A stretch of 64,000 nt of DNA from Methylobacterium gnaphalii (GCF_007992215.1 NZ_BJZV01000011.1:1-64000); one strand, 5' to 3'; counted from the stretch's first letter, positions 41,657 to 51,216 are shown. Notes: generated by a model from the sequence alone, not told the origin. A program made the numbers and translations.

Positions 41657-43444
41657 TCATTTTCCAGCGCGCGGCGGCCGACCGCCGCCACCGCGGGAAC
41701 CGCCCGGCTTTCCGCCGAAACCGCCCGGTCGTCCGCCGGGTTTTCCGCCCTTGAAGCCGCCACCGGGCCGCCCGCTGCCGGCCTTGAAACCTCCGCCGCC
41801 CGGACGATCGCCGCCAGCCTTGAAGCCGCGGCCGCCGGCCGGCCTGTCGCTGCGAGCGCCGCCCGCGGGGCGCTCGGAACCCGGTCGGCCCGAGCCGCTT
41901 CTCGGCCCGGCGCCGCCAGCACGCTGATCATGTTCCCGGTGTGCACGCGGGCGGTCTTCACGGCCGCCGGCATCGTTTCCCCGGCCACGCCCGGATTCGG
42001 ACGACCGTGGACGCAGCCCATCGCGGAAGCCGCCGGAGCGTTCGCCGTCCCGCGGCCGGTCGCGCGGCGGTCCGCGGCGCTCGCCGCGATCCTCGAACCG
42101 GTCGGTCCGGGGAGCTGCCCCGCCTTCCTGCCGGCGCGGGCGCGCATCGGCCCGGGGAGCGCGCCGGTCGTCGGAGCGCTCGGGACGCTCCTCGGCGGTG
42201 CGGAAGCGGACGCGGCGATGGGGCTCGGGAGCGGGTGCCTCCGGGCTCGGCTGCAGGCGCTCCACCAGGACGCGGCGCTCACCGGACTTGATCGAGCCGA
42301 CGCGCTCGCGGCCGCGCTCGGCCGCCGCTTCGCGCGATGACCTCGGGTCGCTGCCCCTGCGCGGGATCTTGGTGCCGCGCGGGCGCTCAGTATCCTCGTC
42401 CGCACGCCAGATGGATTGCCGCGGGCCGGCGCTCGAGCCGCCGGTGGGAACGCGGGCGGGCGCGGCCGGGCGCGACGGGTTGCGGGTCGGGCGATCGTCC
42501 CCGCCGCGCCGCTCGGGCCGCGAGGAGGCCGAGGCCGGCTTGCGAGGCTTGCCGGTAGGGCCGCGCTGGGCCTCCGCCGCGGGCTTCCTCGGCTTGCCGA
42601 AGGGCGCGATCGGCTCGCGGGTCGGGCTCTCGAAGTCGACGCCGGCCTGCTCGGCCAGGGTCTTGCCGAGCTGTTCCTTCAGCACCTTGGTGCGGATCTC
42701 CTCGACTAGCCCCACCTCGAGGTCGCCGAGCTGGAAGGGCCCGAAGGAGACCCGGATCAGCCGGTTCACGGAGAGGCCGAGATGTTCGAGGATGCGCTTG
42801 ACCTCGCGGTTCTTGCCCTCGCGCAGGCCGAGCGTCAGCCAGATGTTGTCGCCCTGCGCGCGGTCGAGATGCGCCTCGACGGGGCCGTACTCCATGCCGT
42901 CGATGGTGACGCCCTTGCGCAGCTTGTCGAGCTCCGGCTGCGTGATCTCGCCGAAGGCGCGCACGCGGTACTTTCGCAGCCAGCCGGTATCCGGATGCGC
43001 GACGACCTTGGCGAGGCCGCCGTCGTTGGTCAGGAGCAGCAGCCCCTCGGTATTGATGTCCAGCCGCCCCACGGCGACGACACGGGGCAGGTCGTCCGGC
43101 AGAACGTCGAAGACCGTCTGTCGGCCCTCCGGATCGCGGGCCGTCGTGACGACGCCGCGCGGCTTGTGCAGGATCCAAAGCCGGGTGCGCTCGCGGGCCG
43201 GCAGCGGCTCGCCGTCGACGGTGATGCGATCTTCTTCGGTGACGTTGATCGCCGGGGAGGTGAGAGCCTTCCCGTTCAGGCTCACGCGCCCGGCCTCGAT
43301 CATCGCCTCGGCGTCGCGGCGCGAGGCGATGCCGGCACGGGCAATGGCCTTGGCGATGCGCTCGCCCTCGGGGGTAGCGGGAATCGCATCGTCGCCGTGC
43401 GGGGGCTCGGCCACGCCGGTATCGTCATCGGGAATGTCGCTCAT
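41657..43444 (-). CDS. rluB: RluB-type rRNA pseudouridine synthase with a long RG-rich tail
   Basis: 595 residues from ATG 43444 (an ATG at 43456 is also possible; neither has a good ribosome-binding site). An S4 RNA-binding domain (about 25-75) is followed by the RsuA/RluB/E/F catalytic domain with the active-site aspartate in VGRLDINTEGLLLLTNDG and GKNREVKRILEHLGL. These end near residue 265. The remaining 320 or so residues are low-complexity, rich in Arg, Gly, Pro and Ser (GGGFKAGSGRPGGGFKGGKPG...), probably disordered and RNA-binding. RluB modifies 23S rRNA. The tail is far longer than in the E. coli family members. Confidence 0.9.
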   Translation of the reverse strand: MSDIPDDDTGVAEPPHGDDAIPATPEGERIAKAIARAGIASRRDAEAMIEAGRVSLNGKALTSPAINVTEEDRITVDGEPLPARERTRLWILHKPRGVVTTARDPEGRQTVFDVLPDDLPRVVAVGRLDINTEGLLLLTNDGGLAKVVAHPDTGWLRKYRVRAFGEITQPELDKLRKGVTIDGMEYGPVEAHLDRAQGDNIWLTLGLREGKNREVKRILEHLGLSVNRLIRVSFGPFQLGDLEVGLVEEIRTKVLKEQLGKTLAEQAGVDFESPTREPIAPFGKPRKPAAEAQRGPTGKPRKPASASSRPERRGGDDRPTRNPSRPAAPARVPTGGSSAGPRQSIWRADEDTERPRGTKIPRRGSDPRSSREAAAERGRERVGSIKSGERRVLVERLQPSPEAPAPEPHRRVRFRTAEERPERSDDRRAPRADARPRRQEGGAAPRTDRFEDRGERRGPPRDRPRDGERSGGFRDGLRPRSSESGRGRGNDAGGREDRPRAHREHDQRAGGAGPRSGSGRPGSERPAGGARSDRPAGGRGFKAGGDRPGGGGFKAGSGRPGGGFKGGKPGGRPGGFGGKPGGSRGGGGRPPRAGK

Positions 43445-43546
43445 GGCCGCTGCCATAACAGAGCGGGCCGCCCGTTACGAGACGCCTGTCTGCACTCCTG
43501 CCTCGATCGGAACACGCCGCTGCCGCGGGGGCATGCGCGAGGCACG

Positions 43547-43571
43547 AAAAAGGCGGCCGAAGCCGCCTTTT
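43547..43571 (-). terminator. Bidirectional hairpin terminator after the DUF1328 gene
   Basis: AAAAGGCGGC (43548-43557) and GCCGCCTTTT (43562-43571) form a perfect 10-bp stem with a CGAA loop. On the minus strand it is followed by a T-run, so it ends the DUF1328 transcript. Confidence 0.8.
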
Positions 43572-43596
43572 CCGCTCGCGATCGTCGCTGGTGCCG

Positions 43597-43773
43597 TCAG
43601 AGCCGCGGGGCGCGCCCGCGCACGGCGCCCATGACGGCCGAGATCAGGAACAGCGCGATCGCAACGAAGCAGACGATCTTGGCTGCTTCCATGGCCGTAC
43701 CGGCGACACCGCCGAAACCGAGGACCGCCGCGACCAGAGCGATAACGAGAAATGTGACTGCCCAACCGAGCAT
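43597..43773 (-). CDS. DUF1328 small membrane protein
   Basis: 58 residues, almost wholly two transmembrane helices ([24 protein letters not shown] and [19 protein letters not shown]). The [24 protein letters not shown] opening is typical of the DUF1328/YtjA family, which is often stress-induced. ATG 43773 has GGAG 10 bases upstream. A terminator follows. Confidence 0.9.
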   Translation of the reverse strand: MLGWAVTFLVIALVAAVLGFGGVAGTAMEAAKIVCFVAIALFLISAVMGAVRGRAPRL

Positions 43774-43847
43774 CTGAGTCTCCTGCAAAAACTTCCGGGA
43801 TAAATGGCCAAGCTGCGGCAATCGTTCCGCAGCGCTGTCGCTTTTCC

Positions 43848-44051
43848 CTAGAGGCTGCGCTTGACCGCGTCGGCGCCGTCCTTGACGGCATCCTTGGCAT
43901 GGCCGGCCGTCTTCTGCGCATCGCCCTTGAGCTCCTGCGCCTTGCCTTCCGCCTGAAGCTTCGGATCGTCGGTCGCCTTGCCGATCCCCTGCTTCACGTT
44001 GCCGGCGGCCTCGTTGGCGACGCCCTTGATCTTGTCGGTCGTGCTGCTCAT
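43848..44051 (-). CDS. CsbD-family stress protein
   Basis: 67 residues, highly charged and helical: [21 protein letters not shown] then repeats of K-G-x-A-Q-x-x-K/G type. This matches the CsbD family, general-stress proteins of unknown biochemical role. ATG 44051 has AAGGA about 8 bases upstream. Beside the DUF1328 gene it suggests a small stress-response group. Confidence 0.92.
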   Translation of the reverse strand: MSSTTDKIKGVANEAAGNVKQGIGKATDDPKLQAEGKAQELKGDAQKTAGHAKDAVKDGADAVKRSL

Positions 44052-44165
44052 TGCAGGTCCTTCATCCATCGACGGCAGTGCCGTCTTCGGGATTGCAACG
44101 GCGCGCCCCACCGCAATGTTCCGCCGCTTAACATCGACTCCCTGAAGAGCTCGACGTGATCACGC

Positions 44166-46268
44166 TCATGCGGCGTCCTTAATCCCGCCGAGCACGAGCA
44201 TCTCGCTGATCTCTCCCAAGGGGCGCGGCGGGCTGAACAGGAAGCCCTGGATTTCCTGAACACCCTCGGCGCGCACCGTGGCGAGTTGGGCCTCGGTCTC
44301 GACACCCTCGACCAGCGTGGTGATGCCGAGGCTGGTACCGAGACCCACGATCGCGCGGATGATGGCGCCGGCATCCGAGCGCCCAGCGGAGTCGCGTACG
44401 AAGGAGCGGTCGATCTTGATCTTGTCGAAGGGAAAGCGACGCAAGTAGCTGATGCTCGAATAGCCCGTGCCGAAATCATCCATCGAGATGCGTACGCCGA
44501 GCCGGCGCAGGGTGTGCAGCGTCTCGAGATTGGCCTCGGTGTCATCGAGCAGCACGCTCTCGGTGATCTCGATCTCGAGCCGTTCCGCCTGCAATCCCGT
44601 GGCGGCGAGCGCCATCAAGACGCTTTGCGCAAAGCTGCGGTTGCGCAGTTGCAGGACCGAGACGTTGACCGCGATGCTGATGTCGTCGGGCAGCGTGGCC
44701 GCGTCGCGACAGGCCTGGTTGAGCACCCATTCGCCGAGTGGGACGATGAGCCCTGTCTCTTCGGCCAGGGGAACGAAGACGCTGGGACTGATGAGGCCCC
44801 GCTCGGGATGGCGCCAGCGTACCAGCGCTTCGAGGCCGGTGATGCGGTTCTCGTCCAGGTCGACAAGCGGCTGGTAGTGAACCTCGAACCGACCAAGCGC
44901 GAGGGCCTCGCGCAGCTCACGTTCCAGGACGGTGCGCTCGCGCGCCGTCTCGTCCATCTGCCGTTCGAACAGGCAACAGGTACCGCGACCCGCCGCCTTG
45001 GCCTCGTAGAGCGCCATGTCGGCGTTCCGCAGGAGGCGTTCGATGTCGCGGCACTCATCCGCGAGCGCGATGCCGACGCTCATGCCGATCTCGACGCAAT
45101 AGCCGTCGAGTTGGTAGGGCGCGCTGATCGCCGCGATCATGCGCTGCGCCAATCTCTCGGCGCCGGTCTCGTCCTCGACCCGATAGAGCACGGCGAACTC
45201 ATCGCCACCGAGCCGTGCAACCACGTCGCGTCCGCGCACGTGGCTGCGCAGCCGCTCGGCGACGGCGCGCAGCAGCGCGTCGCCGAGGGCATGGCCATAG
45301 CTATCATTGACGGGTTTGAAGCGGTCCAGATCGAGGCACAGCACGGCCAAGGTCAGGCCGTCGCCGGCCTGGGCCGCCATTTCCGTGCCGACTTCACGCA
45401 GGGCGGTCCGGTTCGGCAGGTCGGTCAACGCATCGTGGCGGGCCATATGGATGATGCGCGCCTCGTTGCGTCGGCGCTCGGTCACATCCTCGAACGTGGC
45501 GACCCAGCCGCCGCCCTCCATGGTCCGGTGGGTGGCCGCGACGACGCGTCCGTCGGCCAGTTCGCGCAGGACGGACTTGGCGCTCTCCCCGGCCAGCGAT
45601 GTCCGCGTGCCCTCGCTCACCGAATCCACGGTGGCGCCGGCCTTGTAGCGCTTCAAGGCGACCAGGACCTCGATGATCTCACGCTGAGTCATACCGATGC
45701 TGAGTGCGGTCTCGTCGAGGTCGAAGATCTCCAGGTAGCGTCGGTTCCAGACGACGAGACGCGCATCCGCGTCGAACATGCACAGGCCTTGGGTCATGTT
45801 CTCCAGCGCCGCATCGAAGCGCCGGTTCTGCTCCCCGAGCTGGGCGTTCGCGTTCTGCAACTGCGTCAGAGTGGTTGCCAGGGTGCTGCGCGTGCGATGC
45901 TGTTCGCTCACGTCGCTGCCAACGCCGCGATAGCCGAGGAAGGTTCCGTCGGGTGAAAAGCGCGGGCGCCCGCTGATCTCGAACCAGCGGGGAGCACCGT
46001 CCGGGTGCCGAAACCGGTAGATCTGGTCGCGGAACGGACGAAGCGCGTCCATCGCCTCGAAGACGCCCTGAAGGCTGTAAGCCTCGTCGCCCTCGCCAGC
46101 GTCGTCCACGGCAAAGGCCTCGCGGCTGCGGCCGAGCATGGCAGCGGCGGGCATGCCCATGAACCTCTCGGCCTCGGCAGACAAATAGCTGAACCGCCCT
46201 AGCTGATCTGTTTCCCAGAGCCAGTCGGCCGAGATCTGAGCAACTTCTTCGAGGGCGTGGAGAGGCAT
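44166..46268 (-). CDS. PAS-GGDEF-EAL cyclic-di-GMP signalling protein
   Basis: 700 residues. A PAS domain at about 7-120 (LSAEAERFMGMPAAAMLGRS) and a second PAS-like domain near 150-260 (MTQGLCMFDADARLVVWNRRYLEIF) precede a GGDEF domain with the intact active motif RLGGDEFAVLY. A C-terminal EAL domain has an intact GLEALVRWRHPE and ESVLLDD...MDDFGTGYSS. It may both make and break cyclic-di-GMP in response to a PAS ligand. No membrane helix is seen, so it is cytoplasmic. Confidence 0.93.
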   Translation of the reverse strand: MPLHALEEVAQISADWLWETDQLGRFSYLSAEAERFMGMPAAAMLGRSREAFAVDDAGEGDEAYSLQGVFEAMDALRPFRDQIYRFRHPDGAPRWFEISGRPRFSPDGTFLGYRGVGSDVSEQHRTRSTLATTLTQLQNANAQLGEQNRRFDAALENMTQGLCMFDADARLVVWNRRYLEIFDLDETALSIGMTQREIIEVLVALKRYKAGATVDSVSEGTRTSLAGESAKSVLRELADGRVVAATHRTMEGGGWVATFEDVTERRRNEARIIHMARHDALTDLPNRTALREVGTEMAAQAGDGLTLAVLCLDLDRFKPVNDSYGHALGDALLRAVAERLRSHVRGRDVVARLGGDEFAVLYRVEDETGAERLAQRMIAAISAPYQLDGYCVEIGMSVGIALADECRDIERLLRNADMALYEAKAAGRGTCCLFERQMDETARERTVLERELREALALGRFEVHYQPLVDLDENRITGLEALVRWRHPERGLISPSVFVPLAEETGLIVPLGEWVLNQACRDAATLPDDISIAVNVSVLQLRNRSFAQSVLMALAATGLQAERLEIEITESVLLDDTEANLETLHTLRRLGVRISMDDFGTGYSSISYLRRFPFDKIKIDRSFVRDSAGRSDAGAIIRAIVGLGTSLGITTLVEGVETEAQLATVRAEGVQEIQGFLFSPPRPLGEISEMLVLGGIKDAA

Positions 46269-46482
46269 GAGAGCACCGCAAAAGCTAGCCTAATGTCACC
46301 TCTAAGCGTTAAGAAAAGGCACTGCCGAAGTATTAGGCATATTGCTGCCAAAATAGTCTAAGTAGCGGTCAATGTCGCTTCGACAGACCCTCTCACGCTC
46401 ATCACCGCCGGCCGGCGGATCGACGGGCACTCGCGAAGATGTCCTATCGATGGACCTTCATCACTGCGGAGAAGAGTGAGAC

Positions 46483-47406
46483 ATGGACGCAGACAAGGTC
46501 GAAGATCTCTTCCCAGGCTTCGAAGCCTTGTGGATCGATACGCCGTCCGGCCGCTGGTTCGCCCGGGCCGGCGGCCCGGCGGAGGCGCCGCCATTGCTCC
46601 TGCTGCACGGCTTTCCGCAGACCCACGCCATGTGGAACCCGATCGCCGGGCGGCTCGCCGAGGATCGCCGCGTCATCTGCCTCGACCTGAGAGGCTATGG
46701 CTGGACCGACGCGCCGAGGGGCGAGGCGGACCATTCGACCTACGCCAAGCGAACGATCGCCCGGGACATCGTCGCGCTGATGGAGCAGATCGGTCACGTG
46801 CATTTCGCGATCGCCGGGCACGATCGCGGCGCCCGCGTGGCCTACCGTCTCGGCCTGGACCATCCCGAGCGCATCGAGCGGCTGGCGCTCCTCGACATCG
46901 TGCCGACCACCATCCAGTGGGACCGGATCGCGGCCAAGCCAGGTACGAACCCGCACTGGTCGTTCCTCGCGAAGCCCGCGCCGGAACCGGAGCAGGCGAT
47001 CAGGCAGGACCCGGACGCCTATTTCGAGGGCCTCCTGAGGCAGTGGAGCGGGGCGCACGACCTCTCGGCCTTCGCTCCGGCCGCGCTGGCGCTCTACCGG
47101 CAGAGCTGGAACGTTCCCGAGCGCATCCATGCCATGTGCGAGGATTATCGCGCCGGCGGCCCCGACGGACCGGACCGGGCCGCGGACAAGGCCGACCTCG
47201 CCGCCGGCAAGACGCTCTCCATGCCCGTCACCGTGCTCGCCAGCCGGGACTATCTCGACAAGGACAAGCCCGAGCCGGCGCTCGCCGTGTGGCAGCAGAC
47301 CTTCGCGCCGCGGGCAGCCGGCCTGTCGCTCGATTGCGGGCACTTCGTCGTCGAGGAGAAGCCGGACGAGGTGCTGGCGGCGCTTCAGGACTTCTTCCGC
47401 CGCTGA
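46483..47406 (+). CDS. Alpha/beta hydrolase, haloacetate dehalogenase-like (second)
   Basis: 307 residues. Oxyanion-hole motif HGFPQTH, nucleophile elbow GHD114-R115-GA-R118 and catalytic H287 in CGHFVVEE. The Asp-Arg-x-x-Arg set matches fluoroacetate dehalogenases, as in the hydrolase at 14839-15729, of which this is a paralogue. The cap region PGTNPHWSFLAKPAPEPE differs from the other, so substrates may differ. It is convergent with tadA, with a 4-base gap. Confidence 0.8.
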   Translation: MDADKVEDLFPGFEALWIDTPSGRWFARAGGPAEAPPLLLLHGFPQTHAMWNPIAGRLAEDRRVICLDLRGYGWTDAPRGEADHSTYAKRTIARDIVALMEQIGHVHFAIAGHDRGARVAYRLGLDHPERIERLALLDIVPTTIQWDRIAAKPGTNPHWSFLAKPAPEPEQAIRQDPDAYFEGLLRQWSGAHDLSAFAPAALALYRQSWNVPERIHAMCEDYRAGGPDGPDRAADKADLAAGKTLSMPVTVLASRDYLDKDKPEPALAVWQQTFAPRAAGLSLDCGHFVVEEKPDEVLAALQDFFRR

Positions 47407-47410
47407 GGAC

Positions 47411-47857
47411 TCAGTCGCGCCGGGCCTGGAAAAAGTCCTTCAACAGGGCCGCCGCCTCCGTCTCGCGCAGCCCCCCATACACCTCCGGCGCGTGATGGCA
47501 GGTCGGCTGGTTGAAGACCCGAGGGCCGTGCTCGACGCCGCCGCCCTTCGGGTCGGAGGCGCCGTAATAGAGCCGGCGGATGCGGGCGAAGGAGATCGCG
47601 CCCGCGCACATCGGGCAGGGCTCCAGCGTCACGTAGAGATCGCAGCCGGTCAGCCGCTCGTCGCCGAGCGCGGCGCAGGCGGCGCGGATCGCCAGGATCT
47701 CGGCATGGGCGGTCGGGTCGTGCAACCGGCGCGGCCGGTTGCCGGCGACCGCCAGCACGCGGCCCTCCCGCACGATCGCCGCGCCCACCGGCACCTCGCC
47801 GAGGGAGGCCGCCTCGCGGGCGGCGTCGAAGGCGAGGCCGAGCGGGTCCGCGCTCAC
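47411..47857 (-). CDS. tadA: tRNA-specific adenosine deaminase TadA
   Basis: 148 residues of the cytidine/deoxycytidylate deaminase fold. The catalytic zinc site is HAE (in PTAHAEILAIRAAC) with PCPMCAG. ASLGEVPVGAAIV and the tail ALLKDFFQARR fit TadA, which converts adenosine 34 to inosine in tRNA-Arg. It lies 7 bases after purD on the same strand. Confidence 0.93.
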   Translation of the reverse strand: MSADPLGLAFDAAREAASLGEVPVGAAIVREGRVLAVAGNRPRRLHDPTAHAEILAIRAACAALGDERLTGCDLYVTLEPCPMCAGAISFARIRRLYYGASDPKGGGVEHGPRVFNQPTCHHAPEVYGGLRETEAAALLKDFFQARRD

Positions 47858-47864
47858 GGGCGGC

Positions 47865-49145
47865 TCAGATGCCGGGATCGTCGGCTTCGCGGGTCACCGC
47901 CCGGTAGCCGATATCGCGACGGCAGAAACCCTCCGGCCAGTCGATGCGCGCGATGGCGGCATAGGCGCGGGCCTGGGCTTCGCGGACGCTCCTGCCGATG
48001 GCCGTGACGGCGAGCACGCGGCCTCCATCGGCGACGAGCTGGCTGCCCTCCTGCCGGGTACCGGCATGGAAGACGATGACGTCCTCGGCCGCAGCCTCCG
48101 CGACGCCGCGGATCGGCGAGCCGCGCACGACGGTGCCGGGATAGCCGGCCGCCGCCATCACCACGGTGAGCGCCGCCCGGCTGCTGTCGAAGCCGAGGGA
48201 GACCTGGGAGAGATCGCCGTCGCAGGCCGCGATCAGCGCGGGCACGAGGTCGCCGGTGAGCCGCGGCATCAGCACCTGCGCCTCCGGGTCGCCGAAGCGC
48301 GTGTTGTACTCGATGAGCCGCGGCCCATCCGCCGTCAGCATCAGCCCGGCATAGAGGATGCCGGTGAAGGGCGTGCCGCGCTCGGCCATGCCGCGCAGCG
48401 TCGGCGCGATGATGCGCTCCATCACCTCCGCTTCCAGAGCGGGCGTGATGATGCTCGCCGGGGAATAGGCGCCCATGCCGCCGGTATTGGGGCCGCGGTC
48501 GCCGTCGAAGGCGCGCTTGTGGTCCTGGGCAGTGCCGATCGGGACGGCGCGGGTGCCGTCGCAGAGGGCGAAGAAGCTCGCCTCCTCGCCGACCATGCAT
48601 TCCTCGATGACGAGTGCCGCACCGGGCGCGTCGAGCACGTTGCGCACGGCGGCCTCGGCCTCGGGCAGGCTTTCGGCCACGACGACGCCCTTGCCGGCAG
48701 CGAGGCCGTCCGCCTTCACCACGATCGGCGCGCCGTGCTCGCGCAGATAGGCCAGGGCCGGTTCGACCTCGGTGAAGCGGGCAAAGCCTGCGGTGGGGAT
48801 GCCGTACTCGGCGCAGAGCTCCTTGGTGAAACCCTTGGAGCCCTCCAGCTGCGCCGCGGCCTTGGTCGGGCCGAAGGCGCGGATGCCGGCGGCGTGGAGA
48901 TCGTCGACCAGCCCGGCGACGAGGGGGACTTCCGGCCCGACCACGACGAGGCCGATCGCTTCCCTGCGGCAGAACTCCACCACGGCCGCGTGGTCGGAGG
49001 CCTTCAGGTCGGGGAGGTTCGTGCCGTGCGCGGCCGTGCCGGAATTGCCGGGCGCCGTGAACAGGCGGTCGCAGAGCGGGGACTTCGAGATTGCCCAGGC
49101 GAGCGCGTGCTCGCGCCCGCCGGAGCCGATGAGCAGGATGTTCAT
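47865..49145 (-). CDS. purD: Phosphoribosylamine-glycine ligase PurD
   Basis: 426 residues of the ATP-grasp family. [50 protein letters not shown] and [16 protein letters not shown] are signature blocks of GAR synthetase, the second step of purine synthesis. Full length. Possible operon with tadA downstream. Confidence 0.97.
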   Translation of the reverse strand: MNILLIGSGGREHALAWAISKSPLCDRLFTAPGNSGTAAHGTNLPDLKASDHAAVVEFCRREAIGLVVVGPEVPLVAGLVDDLHAAGIRAFGPTKAAAQLEGSKGFTKELCAEYGIPTAGFARFTEVEPALAYLREHGAPIVVKADGLAAGKGVVVAESLPEAEAAVRNVLDAPGAALVIEECMVGEEASFFALCDGTRAVPIGTAQDHKRAFDGDRGPNTGGMGAYSPASIITPALEAEVMERIIAPTLRGMAERGTPFTGILYAGLMLTADGPRLIEYNTRFGDPEAQVLMPRLTGDLVPALIAACDGDLSQVSLGFDSSRAALTVVMAAAGYPGTVVRGSPIRGVAEAAAEDVIVFHAGTRQEGSQLVADGGRVLAVTAIGRSVREAQARAYAAIARIDWPEGFCRRDIGYRAVTREADDPGI

Positions 49146-49232
49146 GCCCCTCCCATCGTCGAAAACGGCGGGCGGGGCAAAGCCTGATTTCGCCGCGACG
49201 GCTCTGCGTCCACGGCCGAGACGCGGTTCGGG

Positions 49233-49967
49233 TCAGGCCTTGGACTTGTTGACGAGGACCGGGGCCTCATTCGCGCGATCCGGGAAAAGCGTCTGCAATG
49301 CGCGCAGCTTCGGCGCATCGTTGACCACGATGTACCCGGCATGCGGGTTCAGGGCCATGTAGTCCTGATGGTAGTCCTCGGCCGGGTAGAAGGCGGCGCC
49401 GGGCTCGATCTTGGTGGCGATCGGCCGCGAGAACGTCTTGGCCGCGTCGAGCTGGGCGATATAGGCCTTGGCAACCTTGGCCTGCTCGGCATCGGCCGGG
49501 AAGATCGCGGAGCGGTACTGCGTGCCGCTATCCGGCCCCTGGCGGTTCACCTGGGTCGGGTCCAGGGCCACCGAGAAGAAGATCTGAAGCAGCTGGTCGT
49601 AGCGCACCTGCGACGGGTCGTAGGTGATCTTCACCGCCTCGGCATGGCCGCTGCGTCCGCGCCCGACCGTCTCGTAATTCGCCGTATCGCGGCTGCCACC
49701 GGCATAGCCGGAAACGGCCTGGGTCACGCCCTTCACGTGCTGGAAGACGCCCTGGACGCCCCAGAAGCAGCCGCCAGCCAGCGTCGCGGTCTGCAGCTTG
49801 CCGGGCGCCTCGCTGGATTTCATCGCGGCGTCGGGCAGGCGCTGTCCGGCCTCTTCCGCATGGGCGTAGCCGTGCGGCAGCGAGACCGTGGCGATGAGCC
49901 CGCCGGTCGCGCCGAGGGCGAGCGCCCAGCCGAGGGCGGCAGAGCGCAGAAACTTGGAGATGATCAT
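49233..49967 (-). CDS. msrA: Periplasmic peptide methionine sulfoxide reductase MsrA
   Basis: 244 residues with an N-terminal signal or anchor (ALGWALALGATGGLIATVSLPHGYAHAEE). The MsrA domain has the catalytic cysteine in GGCFWGVQGVFQ and the substrate-site GSGTQYRSAIF-type block (here PDSGTQYRSAIF). It reduces methionine-S-sulfoxide. It lies 31 bases downstream of msrB, so the two stereospecific enzymes are made together for export. Confidence 0.94.
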   Translation of the reverse strand: MIISKFLRSAALGWALALGATGGLIATVSLPHGYAHAEEAGQRLPDAAMKSSEAPGKLQTATLAGGCFWGVQGVFQHVKGVTQAVSGYAGGSRDTANYETVGRGRSGHAEAVKITYDPSQVRYDQLLQIFFSVALDPTQVNRQGPDSGTQYRSAIFPADAEQAKVAKAYIAQLDAAKTFSRPIATKIEPGAAFYPAEDYHQDYMALNPHAGYIVVNDAPKLRALQTLFPDRANEAPVLVNKSKA

Positions 49968-49998
49968 GGAGCTCTCCTATGAATGAGGGGAAGGCGGT

Positions 49999-50469
49999 TC
50001 AGGCAGGCTGGAAGGTCATCGCCACGCCGTTCATGCAGTAGCGCAGGCCGGTCGGGCGCGGACCGTCATTGAAGACGTGGCCGAGATGGCCGCCGCAGCG
50101 GCTGCAATGCACCTCGGTGCGGGTCATGCCGAAGGCGCGGTCCGTACTCTCGCCGACGGCGCCGGGAAGCGGCTGATAGAAGCTCGGCCAGCCAGTGCCG
50201 CTGTCGAACTTGGTCTGCGAGGCGAACAGCTTCTGGTCGCAGCCGGCGCAGGAGAAGGTTCCGGCCCGCTTCTCGTGGTCGAGCGGGCTGGTGCCGGCAC
50301 GCTCCGTGCCGTGCTGGCGCAGGACGTTGTAGGCGGCCGGGTCGAGCTGCCTGCGCCATTCCTCGTCGCTCTTCTCGACGGCGAAGGCGAGGGCGGGTTT
50401 CGACGCACTCAGCCCGGCGAAGAGGCTGGCCAGGGAGGCTCCGGCAAAAAGGGTCTGGCGGCGGTTCAT
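49999..50469 (-). CDS. msrB: Periplasmic peptide methionine sulfoxide reductase MsrB
   Basis: 156 residues. A short Tat-like signal (NRRQTLFAGASLASLFAGL) precedes the SelR domain. Zinc-binding CAGC and CSRC pairs, SGTGWPSFYQP, and the catalytic cysteine in LRYCMNGVAM are present. It reduces methionine-R-sulfoxide. The exported pair msrB-msrA would repair periplasmic proteins, useful in a cell running periplasmic quinoprotein and cytochrome chemistry. Confidence 0.94.
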   Translation of the reverse strand: MNRRQTLFAGASLASLFAGLSASKPALAFAVEKSDEEWRRQLDPAAYNVLRQHGTERAGTSPLDHEKRAGTFSCAGCDQKLFASQTKFDSGTGWPSFYQPLPGAVGESTDRAFGMTRTEVHCSRCGGHLGHVFNDGPRPTGLRYCMNGVAMTFQPA

Positions 50470-50660
50470 GGGCGCTGCTCCCGAAAGGGGGGACGTATCG
50501 TCTCCCCATTCGTACGGACGGCGCGCCGGTTACGTTTCAGCGTCGGCCTGCGACGCGCCGCCTCGGGGATACCCATGCAGCATAGGCGGCGGGAAACTTG
50601 GCAAGAAGCGTGGCGCAAGGGGTGACATGTCGCAGCCGCCGCTTCTCAGCCACCACGGGC

Positions 50661-50700
50661 CCGTCATTCCGGGTTCGCCGGCGGCGTCCCGGAATGACGG
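50661..50700. repeat. GTCATTCCGG-type palindromic repeat
   Basis: CCGTCATTCCGGG (50661-50673) and CCCGGAATGACGG (50688-50700) are perfect 13-bp inverted arms. The same arm sequence recurs at 52556-52680, so this is a dispersed repeat. It lies in the gap between cynS and msrB (50470-50727), which holds no gene. Confidence 0.8.
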
Positions 50701-50727
50701 CGGGAGAATGCGAGCCCTCGGCCGCTG

Positions 50728-51216
50728 TCACCCCTCCTTGAAGCCGTATTCCGGCACGCCGTCCTCGTTGCCGTAGTACTTGTACGGCAGGAACTTGCCG
50801 GAGAGGTTCATCTTCACCCGGTCGCCCTTGTTGTTGGGCTCACGCTCCATGGTCATGTTGAAGTCGATCGCCGACATGATGCCATCGCCGAACTCTTCCT
50901 GGATCAGCTCCTTCCAGGTGCTGCCGTAGACCATGACCAGCTCGTAGAAGCGGTAGATCAGCGGGTCGGTCGGAGGCATCTGCGGGATCGAGCCGCGATA
51001 GGGCGCCTCGTTGAGCATGCGCTCCTCGGCAAGGCTCAGCCCGAACAGCTCGGCCGCCTTCTTCGCCTGCGCCTTGGGCAGCTTCATCTGGCCCATGCAG
51101 GCCGCCGTGATCAGGATCGGCGAGATGCCGCCGATCTCGTCCTGGATGAACCGCCAGCTCCAGCCCTTCTCGCGCTTGATGTCGAGCAGCTTCTCCGTGA
51201 GGTCTTCGCGCTTCAT
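50728..51216 (-). CDS. cynS: Cyanate hydratase (cyanase)
   Basis: 162 residues. An N-terminal POU-like helical domain and the C-terminal catalytic domain of cyanase. Active-site Arg and Glu are in YRFYELVMVYG and Ser in GIMSAIDF. It decomposes cyanate with bicarbonate to ammonia and CO2. No cynT or cynR is adjacent, though a gamma-carbonic anhydrase gene is at 15969-16502. It gives a further route to ammonium in a nitrogen-scavenging organism. Confidence 0.96.
   Translation of the reverse strand: MKREDLTEKLLDIKREKGWSWRFIQDEIGGISPILITAACMGQMKLPKAQAKKAAELFGLSLAEERMLNEAPYRGSIPQMPPTDPLIYRFYELVMVYGSTWKELIQEEFGDGIMSAIDFNMTMEREPNNKGDRVKMNLSGKFLPYKYYGNEDGVPEYGFKEG

Noticed and set aside
41930..42340. 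Long plus-strand open frames inside the pseudouridine synthase tail
   Set aside because: They are antisense products of the GC-rich repeat coding for the RG-rich tail.
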